From Verrucomicrobiales bacterium (GTDB taxonomy: Bacteria > Verrucomicrobiota > Verrucomicrobiia > Limisphaerales > UBA11358): a stretch of DNA of 64,000 bases. Where the stretch lies: assembly GCA_028712475.1 (NCBI GenBank), contig JAQTQB010000013.1, positions 1 through 64,000 on the forward strand, given 5' to 3'. The translations under genes and the position numbers were made by a program. The notes beneath the pieces were generated by a model. That model was given only the letters and a program-made list of their open reading frames with translations. It had not been told where the DNA came from and searched no databases. Of this stretch, positions 55,611 to 64,000 are shown piece after piece (the first letter of the stretch is position 1; each line of letters starts with the position of its first letter).

Positions 55611-57263
55611 ATGAATTTCCGACCGGCCATTCTCATCTTGTCTGCAGCACTCCTGTTCGCGTCCGGCACTGGCTGCCGCCAGTCGCAACCTTCTGCGCCC
55701 GTCGCGCCGCCCACCATCCTGTCGCCGGCCACCGCCGCCCACGTTCATTGGCTGGGAAAAAAACGCCTCGGCATCACTGCCAGCGCCTATTATTTCACGC
55801 GCATCTGGCAATTTTCACAAGGCGCACGGTTGGAGCGGCAGACCCTCACCAAGCTGGCGACCACGCCCGGGCAATGGCTGCCCGGTGGCACCAATCTGAC
55901 GGAGGATGCCGTCGCGCGGCTCTGGTTGGTGTTCAATGACCTTGTCCAGGAAGAATCTTATCTTGAAATCCGCGCTCCCGCCAACCCTCAACTCCTTGGC
56001 GCGACGAAGCAAGGCGAAGGCGGCTCAACCCTCAACCCTCGACTTTCCCTTGTCTTCGCCATCCGGTTGAACGAAGCGCAATCGGATTCATGGCTGACCA
56101 ATCTTCCTGCCCTGTTGCAGCCTCTGACCGGCGCCCGTGCTGTCAACAACCCCGGAGATGACACTTGGTCGTTAAAAACCACCAATGTCCTCAATTTCGT
56201 CCAGTTCACCCGCGTCGGCGAATGGACGGTCTTGAGTGCCGGCCCGGAGCAAAATTTATTGGCCGGCGAAATCACTGCCCGCATCCGGCGCGACCGCGTC
56301 CCCTTCGTTTCCGCCGGCACCAACCTCTGGCTCGAAGCCAGCCTTGACCTCCCGCGCCTCGTCAATATCTTCCCCCTCTCCGCCTCGGGTTCTCAAATCT
56401 TGTCACTTGTCACTCGTCACTCGTCACTTTCCAGTTTTCACCTCTCCCTCTCCGGCGATGGCGCCAATGTCATCACGCGCGCCAACCTGACCTTGACCCA
56501 GCCGTTGCCCGCTTCGCTGGAACCCTGGCGTCTGCCCGTGGAGTTGATGCATGAACCGTTGACCAGCTTCACCGCCGCGCGCGGCCTCCAATCCTGGCTC
56601 GCCGCTTGGCAGCCTTGGCGCGATCTGCAAATCGGCACCGCGCCAGATCAGCTTTTCTCCTGGTCGCTGGCCGGCAGTCCTTATCAAATTTACCTTGCCG
56701 CACCGCTGCTTGACGCCAAATCGCAGGTTGCAGCCTTGACCGATCAACTGTTGCAAAAGGGCAATCCCTGGCTCGCCACCAACGGCTACATCAGCTTTGA
56801 CCGTGCTTCGGACGGCAATGGCGTCACTTGGGGCGATCTTCCAGACATCAAACCTTTCATCAAATCCACCGGAGCCGGAGTTGACGGCTGGCTCTTTGCC
56901 GGGCTGTTTCCTGACACCAATAACGCCGCCACCCCGCCGCCCGCCGGCATGATTCAAGATGTCCTGCGCCGCACCAACCTTGTTTATTATGATTGGGAAG
57001 TCACCGGCCCGCGCCTGCAGCCCGGCCTTCAGGTTGCCCAGACCGCCCGTCTGATTGCCCGCCAGCCGCAGATGTCCATGGATTCCGCCAGCATTGGATG
57101 GCTGGCCATGCTTGTGCCCCGGCTGGGCATCTCTGCCACCATCATCAACCGCACCGGCCCCGCCGAACTCACCCTCTACCGCCGGTCCACCATCGGCCTC
57201 ACCGCACTCGAATTGCACCTCCTCGCCGACTGGCTGGAATCCCCGCAATTCCCCCATATGTAG
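55611..57263 (+). CDS. Large hypothetical lipoprotein
   Basis: 550 residues from ATG 55611. Lipoprotein signal with lipobox ASGTGC, then a globular region with no family recognised (possibly related to verrucomicrobial DUF3352-like proteins, not certain). Two in-frame insertions come from repeat families: a CTCAACC type at about 55983-56043 and GTCACTC heptamers at 56402-56429. It lies divergent from the spermidine-synthase-like gene. Confidence 0.7.
   Translation: MNFRPAILILSAALLFASGTGCRQSQPSAPVAPPTILSPATAAHVHWLGKKRLGITASAYYFTRIWQFSQGARLERQTLTKLATTPGQWLPGGTNLTEDAVARLWLVFNDLVQEESYLEIRAPANPQLLGATKQGEGGSTLNPRLSLVFAIRLNEAQSDSWLTNLPALLQPLTGARAVNNPGDDTWSLKTTNVLNFVQFTRVGEWTVLSAGPEQNLLAGEITARIRRDRVPFVSAGTNLWLEASLDLPRLVNIFPLSASGSQILSLVTRHSSLSSFHLSLSGDGANVITRANLTLTQPLPASLEPWRLPVELMHEPLTSFTAARGLQSWLAAWQPWRDLQIGTAPDQLFSWSLAGSPYQIYLAAPLLDAKSQVAALTDQLLQKGNPWLATNGYISFDRASDGNGVTWGDLPDIKPFIKSTGAGVDGWLFAGLFPDTNNAATPPPAGMIQDVLRRTNLVYYDWEVTGPRLQPGLQVAQTARLIARQPQMSMDSASIGWLAMLVPRLGISATIINRTGPAELTLYRRSTIGLTALELHLLADWLESPQFPHM
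55983..56043. repeat. CTCAACC-type repeat inside the lipoprotein gene
   Basis: AACCCTCAACTCC and GGCTCAACCCTCAACCCTCG flank a short A/G-rich linker. It adds a Gly/Gln-rich in-frame stretch (ATKQGEGGSTLNPR). Confidence 0.6.
56402..56429. repeat. GTCACTT heptamer array in the lipoprotein gene
   Basis: Exactly four tandem 7-bp units (GTCACTT, GTCACTC, GTCACTC, GTCACTT), adding SLVTRHSSL in the gene frame. Confidence 0.9.
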
Positions 57264-57719
57264 CAGCCCGACGTGAGTCGGCTCAAATTTTGCCTTCGTT
57301 TTGGTTTTCCTGGGGAATCACAACCAAAATTTCGTAGGAGACGAGGTAACGAGACTCTAATTTTGCCTTCGCTTTATTCAGAGAGGACGAGGAATGATGA
57401 TTTGAGCTGGAAACCAATGGTAGCAGCCCGACGTGAGTCGGCTCAATTCTTGTCTTGGTTTTGCCGGATTGCTGGCCATTGGATGTTGGATGTTGGATGT
57501 TGGATGTTCGCCCTCGCTCCGTCATCTGACATCTGGCATCTGATCTCTGTCCCACCCTTCGGCCTGCAAATTAGCGGTAATTGGCGAAATTCGCGTCAAG
57601 GCTTTGCGTTGAAGAATTTTTGCGCGAATTGCGCGAATTACCGCGAATTTGGGGCAGGGGGGAACAGAATGGAGGTTGGATGCTTCCCTCCGCCCTCTCC
57701 GCTTCATCATGGATTCAGT
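57264..57719. repeat. Dense repeat region, left of the AbrB/PemK module
   Basis: 456 bp with no gene. In order: GTAGCAGCCCGACGTGAGTC twice (57262, 57420), GAGGTAACGAGACTC (57345), CAAATTTTGCCTTCG variants (57290, 57362, 57443), GGATGTT heptamers (57481-57508), CTGACAT heptamers (57523-57545), and an inverted AATTGGCGAATTCGCG / GCGCGAATTACCGCG unit (57574-57655). Positions 57479-57587 recur at 58401-58509. Confidence 0.75.
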
Positions 57720-58058
57720 TTAGCTGGCAAGAATTTTACCCCAGCCATGGGCGGCGATGATGGTGCGGACGATTTGCACCCTTCGGTTTTCAGAAATTAT
57801 GCCGCGCCGGTTTTTCAATTCAGCGCGCGGCGCGGCGTAGATGACATCACACTTGCAGAGTGTCGCCCAGTCCAGCCCATCCGCAGAGTCCAGAATGATT
57901 TCGTGCGGATCGGGTTTCCGGGTTGCCCGCTGCGTTGAACACATCACCACTTCCACCGGGTCTTTTCTGGCGGCGCGGTCAGGGTGCGACACGATTACGC
58001 ATGGGTGTGGTTCGTTCCAGCCCGCCGGTTGCCAGCTAAAAACTTCAAATGCTTTCAT
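57720..58058 (-). CDS. PemK/MazF-like toxin
   Basis: 112 residues. Barrel-like pattern: FSWQPAGWNEPHPCVIVSHP, then VVMCST, then DWATLCKCDVIYAAPRAEL and GIISENRRVQIVRTIIAAHGW, compatible with a PemK/MazF-type endoribonuclease. It overlaps the antitoxin gene upstream by 4 bases (ATGA). Confidence 0.75.
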   Translation of the reverse strand: MKAFEVFSWQPAGWNEPHPCVIVSHPDRAARKDPVEVVMCSTQRATRKPDPHEIILDSADGLDWATLCKCDVIYAAPRAELKNRRGIISENRRVQIVRTIIAAHGWGKILAS

Positions 58059-58303
58059 TCTTCAAAGGGCGGCAGGTTGCGGGAGAAATGTCTGGCCATC
58101 CGCGCCTCCACTTTTTCCCATTCTGCGTCATCCGGCAGTTCCTTCACGTCTGGAAGCAGCATCACCATCCGCGCTTTGATCGGGCGGGCGCGTTTGACAA
58201 TCCAGGTGTCATCATCAATCTGCTGCACCGTCACCGGCGAACGCGCCGGAAGCTCCGGCGGCATCACCAGCCGGCGGCGGTCATCTATCATTGTGGCGTT
58301 CAT
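58055..58303 (-). CDS. AbrB/MazE-like antitoxin
   Basis: 82 residues from the Met at 58303. The longer in-frame reading to 58477 is translated repeat. Swapped-hairpin-like start MIDDRRRLVMPPELPARSPVTVQQIDDDTWIVKRA, then a charged helix (DDAEWEKVEARMARHF) that would wrap the toxin. The pair is bracketed by 109-bp direct repeats. Confidence 0.75.
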   Translation of the reverse strand: MNATMIDDRRRLVMPPELPARSPVTVQQIDDDTWIVKRARPIKARMVMLLPDVKELPDDAEWEKVEARMARHFSRNLPPFEE

Positions 58304-58518
58304 GATGGGAGCTTCCCACGCGTTTTTAAGGACGTCAACCCAAAAATCCGTAGGAGCCGAGGTAACGAGACTCAAATCCGGCCTTGGTTTTGCGGGCACG
58401 TTGGATGTTGGATGTTCGATGTTGGATGTTCGCCCTCGCTCCGTCATCTGACATCTGGCATCTGATTTCCGGTCCACCCTTCGGCCTGCAAATTAGCGGT
58501 AATTGGCGAGGGTCTTTC
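58304..58518. repeat. Repeat region, right of the AbrB/PemK module
   Basis: GTAGGAGCCGAGGTAACGAG (58342), CAAATCCGGCCTTGG (58374), then positions 58401-58509, which match 57479-57587 at roughly 95 percent including four GGATGTT heptamers, CTGACAT heptamers and the GCAAATTAGCGGTAATTGGC end. Confidence 0.85.
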
Positions 58519-58866
58519 CTAGTTGAGCGGGTGCGAACGGGTTTCTTTCAAGAGCGACGCGTAGAGGTTATCACGGCGGTGATTCCAACGCCATTCAGAT
58601 TCCTTGAGGTGGAGCGGGAACTTGTCCACGCGCACGCCGCGCTGTTTAGCGAGTCTGGTTTTGGCAAAGCTCCAGAAGGATTCGATGCCGTTGATGGTGC
58701 GTTTGCGACGATCTATGGCGAAGCCAGCCTGACCCACTTTCAAGTCTGGGCGTATCAGGTGAATCCACTGGAAGTTTCCGTGGGCGATCCGATTGACCTG
58801 TCCAAACGCCTTGATGGTAATCCAACGGTAAGGCTTAAGTAAAACGACATCAGCACGGTTAGACAC
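58519..58866 (-). pseudogene. IS1595/ISXO2-like transposase remnant
   Basis: The last 65 residues contain NGIESFWSFAKTRLAKQRGV and LHLKESEWRWNHR, the C-terminal end of ISXO2-type DDE transposases. The remaining N-terminal catalytic part is absent or shifted. Preceding residues (MSNRADVVLLKPYRW...) do not match well. It is a truncated relic, not mobile by itself. Confidence 0.8.
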
Positions 58867-59206
58867 ACAAGCCGAAGTCCCCGTCAGCCTTCAATTGGCA
58901 CGCGATGTCACGCTCTGGCCAAAACTTCCTTCGCCACTTAAAGCGTCAATCCTTGCAATCGTCCAATCTACGGAGAGCGTTCAACGACGGCTTCTGTTGT
59001 GGGGATCAACGCGGCGAGCAAGAACGAGCCGGGCCGCTTTCCCGCACGATGTGATATTTTCTTCCGTTGCATATCGCCTGTCTTTTTTTGGCCTGATTTT
59101 TTCTGTGTCCAGGCCATCACATTGTGCGGCCTGAAAATCCACAGTCACGTCACTTCAGTAGTGCTTGCAAGTCGCGGAGCATACGGATAAGTCTCTGTGA
59201 TAATTC
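58867..59206. other. Region upstream of the sensor kinase
   Basis: 340 bp with no convincing gene. The left part may hold more transposase debris out of frame. The right part is AT-rich and should include the kinase promoter. Confidence 0.35.
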
Positions 59207-59224
59207 ATGAGGAGATCAGCGAAC

Positions 59225-61801
59225 ATGACTCGATGGGTTTGGGTGTGCCAGAGAAAGCTGCAGTCGGCCTTGTTTGCACCTTTGCCCCGCTGCGGCAGCA
59301 GCCGGGTTGTGCCGGGTTTGGCCATTTTCTTGTCCGCGTGGATCGGTGTTGTCAGTGCCGCGCCCCCGCGGGTGCTCATTATTCACTCCTTTGGGAACGC
59401 TGCGCCGCCGTTCACAACCCATTCGATTGCTTTTGAGACGGAACTGACCGAGAAGTTGGGGGCATCGGTTGATCTCGACGAGATCTCTTTGGACGAGGCG
59501 CGTTACGAGAGTCCCGACATGAAGGAGGCGCTAGTGGATTACATCCGCAAACGTCAGGCCAGATGGCAGCCGGATCTGGTGGTGCCGATCGGCTCGCCAG
59601 CCGGTGTCTTTGTAGCGCAATATCGGGATCGTCTTTTTCCTGAAACGTCCGTCCTTTACGCCGGGATGGACCAACGACGGTTGCCGGCTGGTGCGCTCCA
59701 AAAGAATGCCACCTTGGTCGGGGAGGATTTCAATCTGCCCGGCTTTGTGGAAGACATCCTCCAGGTGGCGCCGGCGACGACCAACATCGCGGTTGTGATC
59801 GGCGCGTCGCCCGTGGAGCAATATTGGACGGCCGCGATCCGCAAGGCGTTTGAGCCGTTCACCAACCGGGTAAGTTTCACCTGGCTCAATGATTTGCCGT
59901 TTGACCAGATGCTGGAACGCGTGAGCAAATTACCTCCGCGTTCCTTCATTTTCCTCATCTTGTTGCACCAGGATGCGGCGGGGGTGACGCTGAATGCCGA
60001 CGAGGCGCTCAAGCGAATTCATGCGGTCGCGAATGCACCCGTGAACGGCATCTTCATAGAGCAACTGGGCTTGGGAATTGTTGGGGGCCGGCTTTATCAG
60101 GCCGCACAAGAGGGGGTGGAATCGGCTCACATTGCCATCCGCATCCTTCATGGTGAGCCGGCGTCGAGCATCCCGCCGAAGATCGTGGGGCCGCTTCCGC
60201 CACAGTATGACAAGCGAGAGCTTCAGCGCTGGGGCATCAGCGAGGCAAACCTGCCAGCCGGCAGTTTCATCAAGTTTCGCCAGCCGACCATTTGGCAGCA
60301 ATACCGATGGCATATTGTTGGCGCACTTGTGTTCTGCGGACTGCAGACCATGCTGATCATCGGGCTGGTGGCCAATAAACTGGCCAGAAAGCGCGTGGCG
60401 CGGGATTTGCGCGAAAGCGAGGAGAGGATGACGCTGGCGGCGGAGGCGGCGGAGTTTGGCGTCTGGGTGTGGAACGTCACCAGCAACCAGATTTGGGGCA
60501 CGGAAACCTGGCGACGGCTGTTCGGGTTCACATCGGATGCGAACATCGGGTTTGAGCAACTCTTCCAGAAAATCCATCCGGAAGACCGCGAGGCGATGGA
60601 GCAAGAGATCAAGGGCGCGGCGGAGGGCAAAATGGATCACTTGCGGGAATACCGGATAATTTTGCCGGACGGCACCCAGCGCTGGATCGCGTCACGTGGC
60701 CGGATGCAAACGGATTCGATTGGGAAGTCCTTCCGGATGTTTGGCGTGGCGGTTGAAATCACCGGGCGTAAGCGTGATGAGGAAAAGATGCGCCAGTTGT
60801 CGCTTGCCGTGGAGCAAAGTCCCGTCTCGGTGGTCATCACCGACCTGCAGGGCAAAATCACTTATGTGAACCGCAAATTCTCCGAGGTGTCGGGGTACTC
60901 CTCCGCAGAGAGCCTCGGTCAAAATCCTCGTTTCCTGAAATCAGGCGAATTACCGCCGTCAACTTATAAAGAATTGTGGGACTGCATCACCAGCGGATGC
61001 ACTTGGTCGGGGGATCTCCACAATCGTAAAAAAAACGGCGAGCTTCACTGGGAGCGGGCGGTCATTTCACCCGTGCGCGATGCCGGCGGTAAAATCACGC
61101 ACTTTGTGGCCGTCAAAGAGGACATTACCGAGCGCAAGCAAACCAATGCCGCGATGCACGACTTGAGCCGGCGATTGATCCGTGCCCACGAAATGGAACG
61201 CGCCCGGCTCGGACGCGAGCTGCACGATGACGTGACCCAGCGGCTGGCCATACTGGCGATTGACGCAGGGCGCGTGGAGCGCGGCGCGGACAAAGTTTTA
61301 GCGGCGGAAACGATGTGGGGAATCCGCGAGGGTTTGGTGCGCTTGAGCGAAGACATTCACGCACTGTCGTATCGGCTGCATCCCGTGTTGCTGGAGGATC
61401 TGGGCCTGGCCGAGGCGCTGAAGGCGGAGTGTGAGCGTTTCTCACGGCAGGAATCGGTCACGGCCGATGTGACGCTGCGGGATTTGCCCGATGTTGTTCC
61501 ACCGGAGACGGCGCTTTGCCTGTTTCGTGTGACGCAGGAGGCGCTGCGGAACGTGGCCCGTCACGCCCGGGCCCGCCGGGTGGAAATCTCGGTGCTGTTC
61601 CTGAACGGCGACTTGCAGCTCGTCGTGCATGACGACGGCATCGGCTTCGATCCCGCCTTGCAGCGCGCGCGCCCCAGCCTCGGGCTGGCGAGCATGCGGG
61701 AGCGGGTGTTTCTGGTTGACGGTGAAATCGAGATTGAAAGCACGCCCGGCCAGGGCACAACCATTCTGGTCACGGTGCCGCTAAAAAAGGCTGAAGGCTG
61801 A
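59225..61801 (+). CDS. Hybrid-sensor NarL-type histidine kinase with periplasmic substrate-binding-like domain
   Basis: 858 residues from ATG 59225, chosen because GAGGAG lies 10 bp upstream (ATG 59207 is inside that site). Signal anchor, then an ABC-substrate-binding-like periplasmic domain (VLIIHSFGN, LVVPIGSPAGVFVAQ, about residues 45-340), one membrane helix (about 368-390), two PAS/PAC domains, a HisKA_3 dimerisation domain with His667 in GRELHDDVTQRL, and a HATPase (NVARHAR, HDDGIGFD, GLASMRERV). The 3' end is contributed by a GGCTGAA repeat that supplies the stop. It pairs with the response regulator downstream. Confidence 0.9.
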   Translation: MTRWVWVCQRKLQSALFAPLPRCGSSRVVPGLAIFLSAWIGVVSAAPPRVLIIHSFGNAAPPFTTHSIAFETELTEKLGASVDLDEISLDEARYESPDMKEALVDYIRKRQARWQPDLVVPIGSPAGVFVAQYRDRLFPETSVLYAGMDQRRLPAGALQKNATLVGEDFNLPGFVEDILQVAPATTNIAVVIGASPVEQYWTAAIRKAFEPFTNRVSFTWLNDLPFDQMLERVSKLPPRSFIFLILLHQDAAGVTLNADEALKRIHAVANAPVNGIFIEQLGLGIVGGRLYQAAQEGVESAHIAIRILHGEPASSIPPKIVGPLPPQYDKRELQRWGISEANLPAGSFIKFRQPTIWQQYRWHIVGALVFCGLQTMLIIGLVANKLARKRVARDLRESEERMTLAAEAAEFGVWVWNVTSNQIWGTETWRRLFGFTSDANIGFEQLFQKIHPEDREAMEQEIKGAAEGKMDHLREYRIILPDGTQRWIASRGRMQTDSIGKSFRMFGVAVEITGRKRDEEKMRQLSLAVEQSPVSVVITDLQGKITYVNRKFSEVSGYSSAESLGQNPRFLKSGELPPSTYKELWDCITSGCTWSGDLHNRKKNGELHWERAVISPVRDAGGKITHFVAVKEDITERKQTNAAMHDLSRRLIRAHEMERARLGRELHDDVTQRLAILAIDAGRVERGADKVLAAETMWGIREGLVRLSEDIHALSYRLHPVLLEDLGLAEALKAECERFSRQESVTADVTLRDLPDVVPPETALCLFRVTQEALRNVARHARARRVEISVLFLNGDLQLVVHDDGIGFDPALQRARPSLGLASMRERVFLVDGEIEIESTPGQGTTILVTVPLKKAEG

Positions 61802-61888
61802 AGTTTATGAAAATAATTATTGGAGGGACGTTCAAGTTTCCGCCTTCAATTTTATTTCCGCCTTTAGCCTTTAGCCTTCAGCCTTTTG
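61789..61888. repeat. Inverted GGCTGAA / GCCTTCA heptamer element, copy 1
   Basis: GGCTGAAGGCTGAAG at the left and GCCTTTAGCCTTTAGCCTTC at the right are inverted heptamer arrays about 60 bp apart. The left arm overlaps the last codons and the stop of the kinase gene. Confidence 0.8.
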
Positions 61889-61904
61889 CTTGTAGCCTCT
61901 GCCT

Positions 61905-62546
61905 ATGAAACGTCCACGCGTGTTGCTGGCCGACGACCATCGCCTGGTGGCCGAAGGCTTGAAGAGCCTGCTTAGCGCCGAGTTTGAACTGGTCGGCGTG
62001 GTCGAGGACGGACGCGCCCTGATCGAAGCGGCGCGAAAGCTCCAGCCAGACGTGATCGTGGCCGACATCACCATGCCGCACCTTAACGGCATTGACGCAC
62101 TTGTGCAGTTGAAGCGGGACGACCGGCAGGTGCCGGTGGTGTTTCTGACCATGCATCCGGAGGTTGCCTATGCACGCCGTGCGCTCGAAGCTGGTGCCTC
62201 GGGTTACGTGCTCAAACACTCGGCCCCGGCTGAATTGATCACCGCCATTCGCGTGGCGCTGGATGGCAAGACCTATGTGAGTCCGGCGGTGGCGGGCGAC
62301 GTATTCCGGGCCATCAACCACACGCCGGAAAAAGCCGATGATTCCGTGGCCTCGCTTACGTCTCGGCAGCGGGAGATCCTCCAATTGCTGGCGGAAGGCC
62401 GTTCGGCAAAGGAGATTGGCGACACGTTGAAAATTTCAGCCCGCACGGTGGAGTTTCACAAATATCAGATCATGGAAAAACTTGACCGGCACACGAACGC
62501 GGAATTGGTTCACTTCGCCCTTAAGCATGGCATCGCGGAAATTTAA
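61905..62546 (+). CDS. NarL/FixJ-family response regulator
   Basis: 213 residues. Receiver domain with D10/D11 (LLADDHRLVAEG) and phosphoacceptor D54 (VIVADITMPHLNG), then a LuxR-type helix-turn-helix (TSRQREILQLLAEGRSAKEIGDTLKISARTVEFH, read in pieces). The output is transcription control. It is the partner of the upstream kinase, and its likely target is the outer-membrane protein gene that follows. Confidence 0.93.
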   Translation: MKRPRVLLADDHRLVAEGLKSLLSAEFELVGVVEDGRALIEAARKLQPDVIVADITMPHLNGIDALVQLKRDDRQVPVVFLTMHPEVAYARRALEAGASGYVLKHSAPAELITAIRVALDGKTYVSPAVAGDVFRAINHTPEKADDSVASLTSRQREILQLLAEGRSAKEIGDTLKISARTVEFHKYQIMEKLDRHTNAELVHFALKHGIAEI

Positions 62547-62549
62547 GCG

Positions 62550-62625
62550 AAGGCTGAAGGCTAAGTGCTGAAGTTTTGGAATACGGAGTCTGCAATAATA
62601 TTTTGCCTTCAGCTTTCAGCCTTCC
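62550..62625. repeat. Inverted GGCTGAA / GCCTTCA heptamer element, copy 2
   Basis: AAGGCTGAAGGCTAAGTGCT at the left and GCCTTCAGCTTTCAGCCTTC at the right, about 30 bp apart. It follows the response regulator stop codon and may act as a terminator-like hairpin. Confidence 0.75.
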
Positions 62626-62634
62626 TTTCCGCAC

Positions 62635-62650
62635 CTAGTAATTTTACTAG
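62635..62650. promoter_or_regulatory. Possible operator (CTAGTAATTTTACTAG)
   Basis: Interrupted palindrome with CTAGTA / TACTAG arms, 110 bp before the outer-membrane gene and just after the LuxR-type regulator. Candidate binding site for that regulator; inferred from placement only. Confidence 0.35.
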
Positions 62651-62760
62651 CCCCTATCTGGTAATTCTCCGAGGTTACTTTAGGGCGGCCATCAGTCACA
62701 TTCCCATCTGCATCGAAGTGTAAAATCACCAAGCCAACCAACTGCGGAAATGAGACAACT

Positions 62761-64000
62761 ATGAAAACCTTCAACTCAACACTACAACGGTCCTGGTCGA
62801 ATCAATGCGCGCGACTTCTGGTGGGAGCCGCTTTGGTAGCGCTCGTCACTTCCACGGCTAAGGCCCAGATTGATCCGGCGCCCCGGCAATTGCTGCACTT
62901 GGGAGCCGAAACCTCCTTGACGGATCAAGGTCCGATGGGGGCATACGCGTTCTATTATTGGAACATGCCCAACGTGCCGACGACCAACGAGGTGCTGCGC
63001 CTGGTCATTGCGCCCGTCTATGTGGACAGCGAACTGGGCTTTCAACACCTGCTGGGCGAACACACGGACCTGGCCGTGGGCGCCTTTGGCGGCCTGTATG
63101 CCAACAGCTATCAGGAAGTGGACGAAGGCCAGTGGTATAAAGACCAATCGTTCGACGGCAACGGCGTCGGGATCAGCGCGAGCATCTATCACCGGTTCAA
63201 CCCCGACCAGCACATTCCCTTGACCGGCGTGCTCCGGGCGACCATGGATTACAATGACTTCAACACCACGGACACCACGGGCAATGGATTTGTCCTGCCC
63301 GAGAACCAGCCGTTCATCACCTATCGTGCCGGTTTTCGCTGGGGCGGCAAGGAACCAATGCTCGGCCCGGTGCTGGGCATGGAAATCTCCGGCTGGTATG
63401 AGCTGGAACAGCGCACCTCCCCCGGCGGTTACGGATACGGCAATGACCGGGAACTCGAGCGCGCCAGCCAGCGTTTCTTTGGCCGGGCGCAGTTGAACTA
63501 CACCACGCTGGAATCCAAACATTACATTGTGTTTGGATTGCAGGGCGGCGGGATGATCAACGCGGACCGGTTGAGTGCGTATCGACTGGGCGGTGTGCTG
63601 CCCTACACTAAGGAATTTCCACTGTTCCTGCCCGGATATTTCTTTCAGGAACTTTCGGCCAAGGACTTTGGACTGGCCTACGCGGTTTACACCATTCCGT
63701 TCGGGAGCGAAAACCAGTGGTCGCTGATCGGCAGCGGCGCGGCGGCGTTGGTGGATTATGTGGACGGCACGGGCCAGCCGGGCGCGTTCAACTCGGGCGT
63801 CGGCGCGGGCGTCGGTTACAGCGCCCCCAGCAAGCGCTGGAAAATCATGTCCATGGCCAGCTATGGTTTCGAGGCCCATCGCGAGGATGGTCAAGGTGGA
63901 TACAGTCTCGGGCTCGCCTTCCAATACAATTTTGGCTCGACCAAGACAGCCGGCGAGCTGGGGTATGAAAAACTGCAGGAAATGCATTCCATGGCCCGCT
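62761..64000 (+). CDS. Outer-membrane beta-barrel protein, 3' end beyond window
   Basis: 413 residues from ATG 62761 to the window edge with no stop. Signal peptide (LLVGAALVALVTSTAKAQ), then aromatic-rich alternating strands (LRLVIAPVYVDSELGF, FITYRAGFRWGG, YSLGLAFQYNFGS). The pattern suggests a verrucomicrobial outer-membrane porin-like or inverse autotransporter-like barrel. Family not recognised. It probably responds to the two-component system upstream. Confidence 0.75.
   Translation, partial: MKTFNSTLQRSWSNQCARLLVGAALVALVTSTAKAQIDPAPRQLLHLGAETSLTDQGPMGAYAFYYWNMPNVPTTNEVLRLVIAPVYVDSELGFQHLLGEHTDLAVGAFGGLYANSYQEVDEGQWYKDQSFDGNGVGISASIYHRFNPDQHIPLTGVLRATMDYNDFNTTDTTGNGFVLPENQPFITYRAGFRWGGKEPMLGPVLGMEISGWYELEQRTSPGGYGYGNDRELERASQRFFGRAQLNYTTLESKHYIVFGLQGGGMINADRLSAYRLGGVLPYTKEFPLFLPGYFFQELSAKDFGLAYAVYTIPFGSENQWSLIGSGAAALVDYVDGTGQPGAFNSGVGAGVGYSAPSKRWKIMSMASYGFEAHREDGQGGYSLGLAFQYNFGSTKTAGELGYEKLQEMHSMAR

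Noticed and set aside
57273..57938. 221-codon plus-strand frame
   Set aside because: It mainly translates heptamer repeats (LDVGCWM, SDIWHLIS) and the antisense of the PemK-like gene.

Overview
The window looks like a chromosomal segment of a Gram-negative, GC-rich member of the Verrucomicrobiota, perhaps near Pedosphaera/Limisphaerales. This is inferred from gene content, because no rRNA was seen. Pointers are PSCyt1-type and DUF1573-linked cytochromes, several outer-membrane and secreted proteins, a gyrase A with a GEAVIYP-type quinolone-determining region, TMTC-like TPR membrane proteins, and a very high load of interspersed short repeats. No tRNA, rRNA, CRISPR array, prophage or integrase was found.

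Layout. 0.1-2.8 kb: one large putative nuclease gene between perfect inverted repeats. 3-6 kb: gcvP. 6.2-7.2 kb: Panacea-type toxin-antitoxin pair. 7.4-13.4 kb: gyrB and gyrA split by a Phd/PIN toxin-antitoxin module. 13.5-20 kb: DUF481 outer-membrane protein, pdxH, a membrane protein, an AT-rich defence-like gene, bioB, lepB and a DUF1573-cytochrome fusion. 20-29 kb: amino-acid biosynthesis (leuA with an attenuator, lysC, hom-lipoprotein-thrC) with a yqjD/yqjE/yqjK-like envelope operon between. 29-31 kb: GAF protein, a small kinase-like protein and the DUF190-crcB fluoride pair. 31-36.5 kb: eno, a six-heme cytochrome and a second copy of the eno 3' end. 37-40 kb: an M3 oligopeptidase, a DUF559 nuclease cassette and a second copy of the peptidase 3' end. 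40-43.4 kb: ispF-centred minus-strand operon with an NtrC-type regulator. 43.9-47.8 kb: cvpA-dnaG, a lipoprotein and a cytochrome. 47.9-58.3 kb: DinJ/YafQ, CbiX-like protein, zinc dehydrogenase, TPR membrane protein, spermidine-synthase-like membrane protein, lipoprotein and an AbrB/PemK-like module. 58.5-64 kb: transposase relic, two-component system and a truncated outer-membrane protein gene.

How the parts relate. The core genes are ordinary housekeeping and biosynthesis (glycine cleavage, leucine and aspartate-family amino acids, biotin, PLP, isoprenoids, replication). The unusual layer is the repeats. Twin-hairpin elements of about 160-175 bp occur as three solo copies, and the same two hairpins also lie as nested inverted pairs around a DUF559 endonuclease gene. 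That cassette sits right at the 3' end of pepF and is followed by a diverged second copy of that 3' end. The eno locus shows the same intact gene / cargo / displaced 3' end layout. Separately, at least eight families of heptanucleotide tandem repeats are scattered about, several of them in frame inside genes (gcvP, cbiX-like, zinc dehydrogenase, a lipoprotein). A 7-bp unit gives the same cyclic heptapeptide in all three frames, so these arrays can enter coding sequence without making stops when in the open orientation. The best candidate for an undescribed system is the DUF559 plus inverted twin-hairpin unit, which resembles a REPtron with a Vsr-like nuclease in place of a RAYT transposase.
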